DNA from: Balamuthia mandrillaris
Taxonomy: Eukaryota; Discosea; Longamoebia; Balamuthiidae
Direction of reading: 5' to 3'
DNA: 40,000 nt
NCBI GenBank assembly: GCA_031835245.1
Contig: JAVKOQ010000233.1
Coordinates: 1 to 40,000, forward strand
Below, piece after piece: positions 20,950 to 31,428 of the stretch. Numbering within the stretch: the stretch's first letter is position 1; every line of letters begins with the position of its first letter. Position numbers and translations under genes: made by a program. The notes beneath the pieces were generated by a model that saw only the letters and a program-made list of their open reading frames with translations, ran no database searches and had not been told where the DNA came from.

Positions 20950-22230
20950 TTACAGCAGCGAAGAGGCAAGTAGTGAAGCAGTGCTGAAAAAAGAGTTTGG
21001 TGCTGAAATGGTCCGTTGGGTGGCCTCCCCATCGTCGTTTTCTTCACCACCAAAGGCGCTTTGGATGGACAGTTGAAAGTCTTGCACTGGGAAAGAAGAG
21101 CAAATTGTTGTCCTTGGAATGGATATTTGGAGTGCTGAGATGGAACATGGGTGGCCTTGCGAAAGAGAGAGAGAGAGAGAGAAGCAGAAAGTGCTCTGAA
21201 TTGAAAGGGAAACTAGGCTGTCTTACCATTGTCAAGGGCAATGTTCAATATTGCGCTAATTTTGTGTTACACATGCTTGACAATGGAACCACTGAGGCGT
21301 GGTTCTTCTCCATCGTGAGCTATATTCAAAGGAGGCGACTTGTAAGCTTGTGAACATGTTAGTTGACACGTTTACAAAAAGCTAAATCAAAGAAAAGATA
21401 TGACAAATGAGGAAAAGGTACCACAAGCAGATATGATCGAAAGGAAGTCTGGCTTTTGCACAAAGGCATAACCATGGCTCTCAGCACTACGAAACACGCG
21501 TACGCGTGGTGAATAAACGCCACCAAACTCGGGAAGAGAGAAGAACGGCAGGGTTACAAGCCAGACCCGGCTTGTCTTTCAGCCATATTGCAGCCTCCAA
21601 ACAGTCGCCTTCCACCACCATATACGTTGTTGAGGTGGTGGAAGTAGTGCTACCAGCAGAACTCTTTTTGCTTCTTGCCTTGAAATGGTCGGAGGCATAC
21701 ATTCGCGAGGAGACATGCTTTCTCCATTTGCTTCCTGTTAAGAAGGACGCCAGTTCCGTCCGGAAGAAAGTATTTGCCTCTTAGCACAGCGTCGATGGTG
21801 CCGATCTGCACCAGCAGGCGCATGGCTTGCTTCATGGATGGATTAAACTCGTCGCTGTTTTTAACGTAGAGAAATGAGTCGCTACTTGAAGGTGACAGAA
21901 GAGGGAAGAAAGAAGACAGCACCAAACAAAGAGGAGAAAACAAGAAATGAGACAAGAGAGCAAAAGAGAGCGAACGATTTCGTACGTTTGCCACCAACGC
22001 ATCCATTGGGCGGGATCGAAGAGAAAGGTTAAGATTTGCTTTTGCTGCTTGAGCGAGGCACAATTTTGGTAGAGCTGGTCCGGTACGCATTCCTTTGGTT
22101 TAACAGAGGAAGCCGCCACGATTCCAAAGGGCACGTTAAGCGCAGCAGCGTTGCCCTTGCCTTTCGCGTTGCCTTTGTCTTTACGTTTCTCCATCATGAT
22201 GTCCCACCACGCCTCCACTACATTTTTTAA
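20950..22230 (-). pseudogene. Broken PARG-like macrodomain gene (microbial-type poly(ADP-ribose) glycohydrolase family)
   Basis: Pieces in family order on the minus strand: a basic N-terminal exon (22230-21986); a piece with MRLLVQIGTIDAVLRGKYF then LPDGTGVLL (about 21877-21745); a piece with VVEGDCLEAA (21702 to about 21560); EFGGVYSPRVRVFRSAESHG near 21530-21470; KISAILNIALDNG near 21260-21230; and a Ser-rich tail ending at a TAA at 20950-20952. The family's Gly-rich catalytic loop and Q-E-E motif, expected between the DCLEAA strand and EFGGVYSP, are missing. At least one frameshift separates the LPDG piece from the DCLEAA piece, and a stop lies before KISAIL. The gene therefore looks dead, unless the assembly has errors here. 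Its end is 20 bp upstream of the phosphatase ATG. Confidence 0.55.
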
Positions 22231-22254
22231 TGAGTGAATTGATCTACAGATCAG

Positions 22255-22430
22255 GAAGTACCAGAGGAGGTCGAGAGAGAAGGGAAGGAGGGAGGAAGGG
22301 ATAGAGGGAGGGACAGAGGAAGGGAGGGAGGGAGGGAGGGACAGAACAAAAGATGGAGGGAAGGAGGGAGGGATGGAGAGAGAGACAGAGGGACAGAGGG
22401 AAGGAGGAAGGAAGGAAGGGATGGAAGAAA
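22255..22430. repeat. GGGA/GGAA purine tract
   Basis: About 175 bp of imperfect GGGA/GGAA repeats, polypyrimidine on the minus strand, upstream of an inferred minus-strand acceptor near 22229. Confidence 0.8.
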
Positions 22431-22715
22431 GATCAGAAAAAGAGTACAAACTCTCTTACAAACCAACTACACTCCATGAAAATATACCTACCACTACTCT
22501 GAAACATAGCGCATTGAATGCAAGTGGTTTCACCTTCCGAGCTTACCTTCTACCCAAGATAGATGTCGCCGAAGTGCATGGGTTGCTACACAGGAAAAAA
22601 GAAAGATCAGAAAAAGAGTGCAAACCCAACTACACCTCATGAAAATACACCCACCCCTACTCTGAAACATGACGCATCGAACGCAAGTGGTTTCACCTTC
22701 CGAGCTTATCTTCAA
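22424..22715. repeat. Imperfect tandem duplication, unit about 172 bp
   Basis: The block from the AGAAAGATCAGAAAAAGAGT motif (near 22426) to GGTTTCACCTTCCGAGCTTA (ending near 22548) recurs from about 22599 to 22708 with scattered substitutions and a small deletion. It may belong to 5' exons or introns of the PARG-like remnant; function unknown. Confidence 0.75.
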
Positions 22716-23087
22716 CCTTCATCGTAACTTGGGAGGATACAGCTTTGTTTGCTGCCTTCGTCATTTTCTCTTGGGGGGGGGGGGGAGAGAGTAGAGTTTG
22801 GGTCTTTTCCCTGTTGGGTATTCTTCAACCAGGACGAAAGGAGCAGCAATTGTCCACATATTATCACGTCGACCTGATTAATGGAGGGTTATCAAAGAAG
22901 ACGCTAACAACAACCACGACAACGGGAAGAAAGGCACGAAAACACCAAATGAAGCGTTTGACCAACGCACCTTAGCCTCGTTCTTTTGTGGTGCAGAACG
23001 CAATATGAGAATATCTTCTACGCAGGCAACAAAACCTCTTTAGTACTGGAAAGAGTCAACAAGTTTCCATTGAACTAACAACGCGTC
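22716..23087. other. Intergenic region 5' of the P450 gene
   Basis: It contains a run of about 13 G (22773-22785) and no supported gene. Probably upstream region of the P450. Confidence 0.4.
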
Positions 23088-24807
23088 ATGTTTCTTTTGG
23101 CGATTGCTGTTGGGCTTGCCATCTTGTTCGTTCGCTTTGTACGCTTCTTGTTGCTGCTTTTAATCCCTTTTTAAAACTCACAAACCACCCTACAAAAGCT
23201 CTACTTTTATGTTAGGTTTTGGTATCAGGTCTGGCGGTTCCGCCACATCCCCCACATCAAGCAACTGTTTCACTTCTCTTCCCTGTGGGTGAACATTGCG
23301 CCTCGATGGCTGTTTCCTTATGATTTAGGTGTTGCTTTGACGTGGAGGAACCACTTTGCGGAAAAGAACTCACCCGTTATAGCTTTTATCTGCAACGAAC
23401 GACCACAGGTTTTCGTGAAGTAAGTGTTTTCGCGTTCTTTATGCCTGCTTTGCACTGCTTCTCAACACTGCCTTTCAAAAGCGATGCAGGGATAGTAAGG
23501 GATATCTTTACGAACAGTGACTTGTTCCCTAAGCCACACAAACCTTACGACATAGTGCGAGTCTATGGTGATAATATTGTAAGCATCAGCGAAGCCGATG
23601 GATGGAAGAAACACAGGTGACTCTTTCTTTCTTCCATTTTCGTGATCACCAGCACAAACTCATTCCATTGAAAAAAAAAAACAAAAGAAATTTGTGCTCG
23701 CCTGCCTTTTCTATCCCCAACTTGAAGCTAGTCGGTAAAGTGGTTGAGTTTGCATGTAACAAGCTCTTCAAAGAGTGGGAGGCACAGGCGAAACGTGCAG
23801 GCTCACAATGGGAGATTCAAGTTGACATGTTGCCATCAGTCACCAAAACGACGTTAGCTGTTATTACACAGGCTGGTTTTGGCAGTGACATTGTGTTTGA
23901 ACCAGAGGCTGGCAGCAACCATAAATTATCATTCTGGGTTTGCCCTTTGCTCTCTTTTCTATGTGATAACCAGGAACCAACCAAATTTATAAAATCCTCT
24001 TCTCGTTTCAACAGAACTGCATGAGCGGCGTAACCAACATGTTGTTACTGCGCCTTGCCTTTCCAAAACTTGTCAAGCTCTTTCCCTTTGGTAAGCCAAA
24101 ACTTGCCAAAGATACATTTGCCGAATTTGAGCAATACATGAAAGAGTTCATCAAGGAGAGAAAGCAACAACGAAATGTATATACACTAATACCACTAGTT
24201 CTTTTGCATTTTTTATTGTTTGTTTTAATTTTGCCTTCAAAAAGGTGGTAGAAGGAGCAAGTGTTGGAAGAGCCGATCTTTTATCATTGCTGCTGCAAGC
24301 AGAAGATCCAGACTCTAAACTGCGGCTCTCGGACCAAGAGATCCTTTCTAATATCTTCGTGTTCTTGTTTGCTGGTTCGTTCACACGTTAGTGTTGTTTA
24401 GTTCTCCCATTTATTTAATCGCGTCTTCTCCATGCAGGCCATGAAACAACTTCACATTCGTTAGCCTTCGCATTTGCTTTGCTTGCTTGCCATCCTGATG
24501 CCCAGCAGAAGGTGTGGTATCATCTGCGTCATACAAGGTGTGTCAACTCAACCCTAATAACGTTTTCACGCAAAAGGTCTATGATGAGGTGCAACAACTG
24601 CTTCAAGAAAAAAAAGAACTAGGTAAGCAAAGCGAAGAGCTTTCCTATGGTGACTTCAAAAGACTCAGTTATACGCTGTGTGTGTTCAAGGAAACTCTGC
24701 GTATGTTTCCGCCTGTCCACGCAATTCCAAAGATGGCCACAAAGGATGTTGAGATTGGAGGGTACTTTGTCCCAAAGGAGGCACGTTACCATCGTAACAG
24801 AGGGCGC

Positions 24808-24843
<36 letters not shown>

Positions 24844-25268
24844 TAATATTCACTTCAATGCAGACCCATATTATGATATCCTTGCTAGCGTTGCATCGAA
24901 ATGAGAAATACTGGCAAGAACCTGATCTGTTCAAACCAGAAAGGTTCCTGAAAATGAGTGAAGAGCGTGGAAATGGTGTTAATCCATATGCCTTTGCTCC
25001 TTTTTCTCTTGGACGGCGGTAAGTTTTCTTCATCTTCAGCCTCTCTGATTGTTGATCATTCTTATATGTTGGGTTACGACACAGGAGCTGCTTAGGAATG
25101 AAGTTCGCAGAGGTCGAGGCAGTGCTCATGTTGGCCACAGTTGTCAAAACATTCAGCTTGCACGTTCCTCCTGACACCGACCCATCTTCTCTCCTACAGA
25201 TGAAAAACGTGATGACAGTAACCCCAAAAAATGGCACCAAGCTTCTTCTGCGCAAACGGTTAGAATAG
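23088..25268 (+). CDS. Cytochrome P450 monooxygenase, ten exons
   Basis: Exons 23088-23125, 23216-23419, 23482-23616, 23688-23937, 24015-24176, 24245-24374, 24438-24511, 24577-24780, 24864-25018, 25085-25268 sum to 1,536 nt, 511 residues, normal for a eukaryotic P450. P450s use haem and reductase-supplied electrons to oxidise small molecules. The N-terminus is a hydrophobic anchor (MFLLAIAVGLAIL), suggesting the ER membrane. Helix C shows WKKHR, helix I shows AGHETTS (oxygen-binding Thr), helix K shows ETLR, then FKPERF. The haem loop FSLGRRSCLG carries the Cys ligand and is split by the last intron. The eighth intron appears to be GC-AG, since VPKE must join THIMISLLALHRN and no in-phase GT exists. 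Family and substrate cannot be set by eye; it resembles microsomal CYP3/CYP4-like enzymes. It looks intact. Confidence 0.93.
24808..24838. repeat. (GA)n in P450 intron 8
   Basis: A short GA microsatellite lies inside the GC-AG intron 24781-24863. Confidence 0.9.
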
Positions 25269-25338
25269 AGCAACAGAGCCTTGATGTAATAGATTTACCT
25301 GTGGTGTTTTCACTGCCCCACGAGTCAGCTACAGAGAG

Positions 25339-25381
<43 letters not shown>

Positions 25382-25630
25382 CCTTTTTTCGTGTGGCAAG
25401 TCTACGTACCTCAAAGTACTTTGCCTTCACGCGGTGACGCATTTGGCTTGTTTGTTGTGCCATTCGTGTCAATCGCTAGTTGGTTGCGTTGACGAAGCTC
25501 TTTCGATGCTAGCGTACCAGTTATAGATTCTTTGCAGGACGGTCTTGTCGCAAAGCTCACCACAAACTTCGCAAGGCGCAACGAGGGAACGTCTGTGGGA
25601 ACTTACTCTTGAAGTTACTACCATTGAGCT
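25269..25630. other. Region between P450 and F-box-like remnant
   Basis: It holds a GA microsatellite at about 25338-25378 and no supported gene. Confidence 0.5.
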
Positions 25631-26131
25631 TTGTTCCAGTGCGTCGCTCTCTCTCTCGCTCTCTCACCTCTCTTCATCGTTCTCTTCCTAACCCTATGGG
25701 AGGAGCTGCCGCCCGAGCTGTGGAAACAGTTGTTTTTGGAGCTGATAAATGCGTGGTGGGGCTGGATGGACGTTTCCAGGTTTGTGTTCAGACAGTGGAG
25801 GGACGTAATGGCGGTTTTTTGGGGCAAAGGCGGCCACATCTTCTTGCATGCCCTGGTGAAAGCCTCCTCGCCGGATGCCCTGAGGGCCGTTGACCTCCCA
25901 GAGATGAGATGATGAAAGAATACGGTGGTGATCTTCAGGACCCGCCAGGGGAGCTGCTGCTGAGGCTGCTTTACGCCGACCGCCCGTACGTGCTGGAGGA
26001 GTCGTGTGGGGACAGACACATGGCCTGCTGGGGAGAAATTGGGATCTGCGGGACTATTACATGCGCGAAACGCGCAAGATAGCCACCACATCGTGGAGAT
26101 GTTCGACGCCCAGCTGGCCAAAGTGCACTGA
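25631..26131 (+). pseudogene. Decayed F-box-like gene fragment
   Basis: A plus-strand frame ending at 25912 encodes EELPPELWKQLFLELINAWW, then GWMDVSRFV and RQWRDVM. This resembles an F-box, the short motif that links substrate receptors to SKP1 in SCF ubiquitin ligases: Leu-Pro-x-Glu-Leu start, then a cluster ending in W-R. Downstream, other frames keep protein-like pieces (GELLLRLLYADRPYVLEE; WDLRDYYMRETRKIA; HHIVEMFDAQLAKVH), which suggests one former coding region broken by frame changes. Calling it F-box is tentative, and unseen introns could explain some breaks. Confidence 0.4.
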
Positions 26132-26285
26132 AGGATAAATTATTGTTCTGGAAGATTCGTTATGCAAGGTCATTGAGTGTCTTTAAGCATATCAACTCAT
26201 ACGTGAAGGTCAATAAGTGCGCCTTCACTAGTGGCAGTCACATGTGTTGTATTTGTTGTTGAAGTTGTCATTCCATGTGATAGGA

Positions 26286-26637
26286 TTATAGAATAGCATC
26301 TAGACCAATGGGGCAGTTGCCTGGAAATATTTCCTCAAGACAGTACTCCACAGGTGCAAATCCAAGCGTCTCTAAACCATCCTTGAGATCGTCAAGAAGA
26401 GCCTCTTTTGTTTTTGCATAACCCCAGGTTATGCCCTTGCTGGTGTTGACTTCGATCACAAGCAACCCGTCCTCTTTCTCAATGGCATACTGTATTTTCT
26501 CTTGTTTCATTTTTCTTTGTTTGTCTTGCACGAAGCGTTTTCTCGCTGCACGTTTTTTGCGTGGTTGAAGAATTTCAAGAATTTTTTTGCCGACGATGCT
26601 TTGCCCAATTTGCCTTTGAATCTATCCGCGATCCCGG
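26286..26637 (-). CDS. Small unrecognised protein, C-terminal exon
   Basis: An open frame runs from an inferred acceptor at about 26638 to a stop at 26286, about 117 codons. The first in-frame ATG is at 26510 (74 residues), but the upstream part also looks like protein. It includes a strongly basic PRKKRAARKRF stretch that could be a nuclear signal or RNA-binding patch. The C-terminal half has a mixed alpha/beta look (GLLVIEVNTSKGITWGY then ALLDDLKDGLETLGF) and ends GNCPIGLDAIL. I do not recognise the family. A 5' exon is probably still missing. It overlaps the likely 5' flank of the LicD-like gene on the other strand. Confidence 0.45.
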
Positions 26638-26861
26638 ATTACACGTGCGACGTGCTGTTCCTGGAACCCATAATTACCGAAGTTAGATTAATTGCTGGCC
26701 GTGAAAGGAAAGCGCAATGGAATTTGAGCTTAATGCCGGTCACCGATAGTCCAGAGGAACATTCATGTGGCAACTCGAAAATGCCAAACTTTTCGGTGTT
26801 TTGCTTTTTCTACCGGTACGTTCGCAGCAACGAAGGAGAACTCGAAGAGGAGACAAGGAAC

Positions 26862-27839
26862 ATGACGCTAGAGAGGAGCCACCACAGTTCGAAAGGGAAG
26901 CGGTCTTTATTGCCCGTTCATCACGCACGAACAACCTCTGCCGCTGTCTCGCGCAACCAACACCTCAAGCAGCGGCGCAACTCCTGCTACCGGTACTGTT
27001 GTGGTTTCTTCTTTTTCTCCTTCTTCTGCCTCTACCTGCTGTACGCTTGGCACCCTGCCGTACACCGCTCCACTCTCATTGCCTACGAATGCTTGAGTCC
27101 GGTCTACAACTACGAGAACTGCGGCTGCGGACCCAATCCGTTGCCTTGTCCGTGTTGGGAGAGTCTTGGCTGGGACACCCCTCCTTGCATCAAAGAGCGT
27201 TTGGTCAAGATCGCCGTCGTCGTCTCCCAGGTCTTAGAGGAAGTAGGCGTGCAGCACTATGTCGTGGAAGGTACTCTTTTAGGAGCGCTGCGTCATGGAG
27301 ATATGTTGCCTTGGGAGAACGACGTGGACTTCAACCTCCGCCTTCCAAAGGAAGGATGGCTGGAAAAGGCGGACCAGATCTGCAAAGGGGTGGAAAAGGA
27401 GGGGCTGGCTTGCTTCGTGCACCCCAGGGACGACACCAGCGGGGCAAAGGAGTGGATGTATACCAAGGTGACGGGAAGGCGAGCCATCGTGGTCTACGAC
27501 AAGGAGTATCTCTTTGGCCTTAGACAAGGCGTTAAAGCCGACCTGACGATCCGAGACGAATTGGAGAACTCCGCAATGGAAACCGTTCCTTGTTTGTTAG
27601 GCGAGACTATCATGCGATGCCCAAAGAACTTTACAGAACACGTTGGAGGTCTTGACAAAGGCTGCATTTTGCGTCCCATCAACTTCGACTGCCGGAAGCT
27701 ATTTGGTGAAGGCTCTTGCGAGAAACCGGGGCTATTGCAAGAGGTGGAGGAAGCTATCTTAGCTTTGGACCGTGCTGGTTATCCTTCTCTGATCAACCAT
27801 CTCCAACAAGCTATTGAAACAAACTTTCAGTCTTGTTGA
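26862..27839 (+). CDS. LicD/fukutin-type nucleotidyltransferase-fold protein, type II membrane
   Basis: The frame is open from before 26502, but the first ATGs are at 26733, 26781 and 26862. I chose 26862 (325 residues) because it gives a short basic cytosolic tail followed by one membrane segment (FFFFSFFCLYLLYAW), the layout of a Golgi type II protein. The luminal part begins with a Cys-rich stretch (CGCGPNPLPCPCW). The LicD signature follows: YVVEGTLLGALRHGDMLPW then ENDVDFNL. Family members transfer phosphocholine or ribitol-phosphate-like groups to glycans. The usual W-D-D-D reads W-E-N-D here, while the D-x-D pair (DVD) is kept, so activity is plausible but not assured. The gene is a single exon, unusual in this neighbourhood. 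It ends 51 bp before the convergent dioxygenase stop. Confidence 0.75.
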   Translation: MTLERSHHSSKGKRSLLPVHHARTTSAAVSRNQHLKQRRNSCYRYCCGFFFFSFFCLYLLYAWHPAVHRSTLIAYECLSPVYNYENCGCGPNPLPCPCWESLGWDTPPCIKERLVKIAVVVSQVLEEVGVQHYVVEGTLLGALRHGDMLPWENDVDFNLRLPKEGWLEKADQICKGVEKEGLACFVHPRDDTSGAKEWMYTKVTGRRAIVVYDKEYLFGLRQGVKADLTIRDELENSAMETVPCLLGETIMRCPKNFTEHVGGLDKGCILRPINFDCRKLFGEGSCEKPGLLQEVEEAILALDRAGYPSLINHLQQAIETNFQSC

Positions 27840-27890
27840 CAATTTTGTTACTGTAAAGAATACGTTGGTTACATTTGTCCTTTATCTTGG

Positions 27891-29796
27891 TTACAACAGC
27901 AGAGAACATACTCCCACACGCTGCCATAGAGACTCTCGGTCAAAATAAACTCCTCTCATGTGCCTTGGGCCTGTAAATGCTTCCCGTGCATGAAGCATCC
28001 TAAAGCAAAGAAGAAACGAGCAGAGAGAAATATGGATGGAGGAATATGGCATGAGCCAAACTTGCAATGGAAACAATGTTTGACGGAGCCTTACCTATGG
28101 TTGTCATACAATACAAAGTCTCCTGGTTGCAACAAAAAGCGATAATGGTGTTTTGGATCTCGCACAATCTTGGCAAAGCGAGAGTAGCTCCGGTACCAAT
28201 GCTCCATGTCGGCAAAGGCAACATTTTGCGGTGCCATTGTGAAGTAGCTGTACCGTATTTGTTTGATGCTTCCGTTTGGACCGACTTCTATGATCGGCTT
28301 CACTTGTATACTCTGTTATGTTGGAGCAGTATGTTGTTAAAGAAGATAAAAGAGGCAGATAACCTACAAGAGAAGATACCTCAAAATTCTTCTGTTTCCT
28401 GTGAAAGCGGACCGGGATGGTAGATAATGTTTCAAATGAAAAGCGATCCAATTCTTTTAAATACAATGCTGCTTGAGTGGCATCTACCATGAAGTTCTCG
28501 CCTCCGCTATCTGCAACCCGCATGCAATGCAGCATTTGCATTCCTGCGGGAGATTACAGGAATAAAACGCAAAACGAAAATATGAGAATGAAGAAAGAAA
28601 GCGAGGAAGGAAGGAAGGAAGGAAGGAAGGAAGGAAGGAAGGAAGGAAGGAAGGAAGGAAGGAAGGAAGGAAGGAAGGAAGGAAGGAAGGAAGGAAGGAA
28701 GGAAGGAAGGAAGGAAGGAAGGAAGGAAGGAAGGAAGGAAGGAAGGAAGGAAGGAAGGAAGGAAGGAAGGAAGGAAGGAAGGAAGGAAGGAAGGAAGGAA
28801 GGAAGGAAGGAAGGAAGGAACAGAACGAAAGTAGTATTTTTTAAAAACCTGGAGGATTGGCAATGAACGGTTGGTCAGTGTGCAAGTTCACAGCAGCATC
28901 AGTGTAGCCTAGCTGATCGTTGTTTTGATTGGTAACGTTGTTCGTCATCAGGTCTTCAATACGGCCAAAATGAGTATGAATGACATCCTTTCCTGGAAGT
29001 AGAAAGTCATTACTGGTAGAAAGAAACGTTAGCCCAAGAAACAAAGTTTTAAAAAAAAGGCATACATGATAGCTTCTGTATCGAGACCTCTGTTTCTAAC
29101 AATAACAAGGCCATAGTCTGCCAAAATCTGACCACACTTGCGTAGATAGCTCTCCAATGCCTTTGCTTCGGTCGCTGTGGGAGAAGTAATGGTCCGAAAG
29201 TCAAACTCTACTTTGGACAGTTCAGAAGCAGGAGGAGGGTGCACTCTGTCCACAGGCCGGCGTCCGTAGGCATGTTGATCCAACCAGTCCAACGGATACC
29301 AGCTCTCGTGCTTTTGATGGTCATTCCAAACAATATGAAGGAAAGTTGTATTTGACAAGGAAGAAGAGGAAGACAAAGACGAAGTGGAGACTGAGCTATT
29401 GTTGGTAGGAGGAACGAGGGAGACCGACAAAGGAGCAATGTCCAAAGGCACCTCTGAGCCGTCTACAAGTCTCTCGCCCGTTTGTGGATGACGACAACCG
29501 GAAGTACAGTTGCAGTTGTGTCGTAACCAGAAGTAATGGTAGTCAAAGGCAGAAGAGCTGGAAGCTGAACTATCCACCAACCGCAAATGGTTCTCTTTCA
29601 ACTCGACCCTTGGTGGGAGAGAAGCAGCTGAAGAAGTGTAGCCTCTCCTCGAGCCAGTTAGAGACGTTGTCAGCATGCTGTTGTTACGCATTGTTTCCAA
29701 GTTGAAGCCATAGCGCAACAGTGGACGATGGCGCAAAAGGAAGCTCCTGCTAGAGGAGGAAGAACTCTGTAAACACGAACCAGCAACAGAGGCCAT
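27891..29796 (-). CDS. Gamma-butyrobetaine / trimethyllysine dioxygenase (carnitine pathway)
   Basis: Five exons in transcript order: 29796-29066, 29012-28849, 28543-28380, 28312-28095, 27999-27891; 461 residues with all phases matching. The enzymes are Fe(II)/2-oxoglutarate hydroxylases of carnitine synthesis. After a Ser/Arg-rich N-terminus that could target mitochondria comes the family's zinc-binding N-domain (FWLRHNCNCTSGCRHPQTGE). The catalytic fold has the H-x-D pair in AAVNLHTDQPF, the SGGENFMVDA strand and GDFVLYDNHRMLHAREAF, which supplies the third iron ligand, with the 2-oxoglutarate Arg expected in GPRHMRGVYFD. A Ser-rich insert interrupts the N-domain. Mitochondrial targeting would favour the trimethyllysine enzyme, but residues seen here do not separate it from the butyrobetaine enzyme. 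Confidence 0.88.
28604..28820. repeat. (GGAA)n microsatellite, about 54 units, intronic
   Basis: An almost perfect array of about 217 bp fills most of the second intron (28544-28848) of the dioxygenase gene. On the sense strand it reads (TTCC)n and acts as a very long pyrimidine tract before the acceptor. Confidence 0.97.
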
Positions 29797-30073
29797 GTAT
29801 GAGTGGTTCCCGAAGGAAGAAGAGGGAGTGTCAATCGGTGCTCGGTTCTTCTTCTTCTTCTTTCTCTTTTAAAAACGGCTCCAAAAAAGTTGGAATAGTC
29901 GATTGCGCCACATGAAGTCTTTCCTAAAGCACATAAGATCTGGCAACGATTCGTTGTTAAGGTAATTCTCCAAGGCGAGGGTTACCCTCCAAAATGAGGT
30001 CACCTTGGGCATGCAGAACAGAAATAAAATAGGCACTGCCGAATCCAAGGCACTCCGCAGAGTGCTCAATCTA

Positions 30074-31428
30074 TCATTGCTCTTCTCCTCCATGTATCGT
30101 CGCAGTGGTTGTTTCTTCTGTTGCTTCATCTTCTGCTGTTTGAACCTCTTCACCATTGTACAATAACACCACTCCCTTTTTCTTCTCGCCACTTTCCGTG
30201 TTAGTGGGGAGGTAACGTTTCGCCAGAACCAAAGAAGGAAGAATGGCTTGCGCAGATGCGTTCAACACGAAATCGGAGAGGAAGGACTCGGTTTCGTTGC
30301 GGTTGTTGATGGAGGCGATAATCATCGGCAAGTGGATGTTCTTATTACGTTCGAGAAAGTAGGTCTTGGCGGCATTGCTGAATCCAGAGTAACTCACAAG
30401 CATGCCCAATGTACCTGCCTCGCATCGACTCAACGTTCCTATGAAGAAGGCAAAACAACAGGAATGAGAGAAAAGAAGGAACCAAAAAAGAGGAAGATAA
30501 GCAAAGACCAACAAGAAAAACATACCTTCGAATTCACGGAGGTGCTTCGCTCCGAGCTTCTTGGACGTCTTCTTGCACTGGCCGATAATAGATACAGTGC
30601 GACCTTTAGGCAATAGCCATTGACCTTCCTTGCCACACAACATGCATATGTAAGAGAGTTAGTGAGTGGAAGCGAGAGCAGAGAGCAGAGAAATGGGAGA
30701 TAGGAGGAAGGAGCAAAAGGAGAGGAACAAAAGAGTGCAAGAAGGTAACCACCTTGAAAGTCAATGCCAGCATCGTAGGCGCCACCACAGCGCTCTATCC
30801 GAAAGTTATACTTGTTGTTGAAAAATTCCAGCACTTGGTACTCATACTCAGTGCCAGAATAATAGGCCGTCTTTCGGTAGTCGCTCTCTTTAGCTCCCTC
30901 TTCCTCGTCCGCTTCTCCTTCTTCTTCCATGTCAGTCTTTTTCTTATGCTCTTCTTCTTCTCTTTGTTGAACGGCAGCAAGAAAAGACGAAAGATCGTTG
31001 TGTTTCGTTGTGCGACGGCGAGCGCCTTCCTTCAAAGTCCACCGTTTTATTGTCCGTCCCTCTTTTTGCTCTTCTTCTTTCGCTTCTTCTTTCGGCTGTT
31101 CTTTTTCTTCTCTTTCCAAAGCGATGAAGCGGGCATAAGATCTGCTGCTTTTTCTCATGGATGCATTCAGCCCAGAATGTTTCAACAACTGGGCTCTACT
31201 TGTGGCGTAGCGTTGTGTTTGATGTGAGGAAGAAGAAGCAGGGCGATGAAAAAGAGAAGCCAAGCGTGAATCATGATTGTTGCCGCTAGGAGACCACGTG
31301 CGAGTGGTTGATTTCTTCGTCGTTGGTCGTGCCGAACACCAACCACAAACTCTTTTCAACATTTCGTCTTGCTCTCTTTTCTTTCTCTCTTCTGCACTTT
31401 GGCCTTCTTGGTACGTTTCTAAGGCCAT
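30074..31428 (-). CDS. Rrg7-like PD-(D/E)XK nuclease-fold protein, probably mitochondrial
   Basis: Three exons in transcript order: 31428-30753, 30624-30526, 30438-30074; 379 residues with phases matching. The N-terminal half is basic, then highly charged and Glu/Lys-rich. The conserved domain reads YYSGTEYEYQVLEFF (helix with Glu), IERCGGAYDAGIDFQG (catalytic Asp), then SIIGQCKKTSKKLGAKHLRE (Q-x-K core), giving the E...D...Q-x-K set of restriction-endonuclease-like folds. The order and spacing fit yeast Rrg7 (required for respiratory growth). The role in this organism is unknown; mitochondrial DNA or RNA maintenance is inference from the family. The acidic C-terminal tail is variable. The transcript runs towards the dioxygenase gene in the same direction, about 280 bp apart. 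Confidence 0.75.

Noticed and set aside
28477-28866. Plus- and minus-strand frames of repeated KEGR or LPSF
   Set aside because: Translations of the GGAA microsatellite.
30248-31227. Plus-strand frames opposite the Rrg7-like gene
   Set aside because: Antisense to exons whose protein matches a known domain; no splice support.
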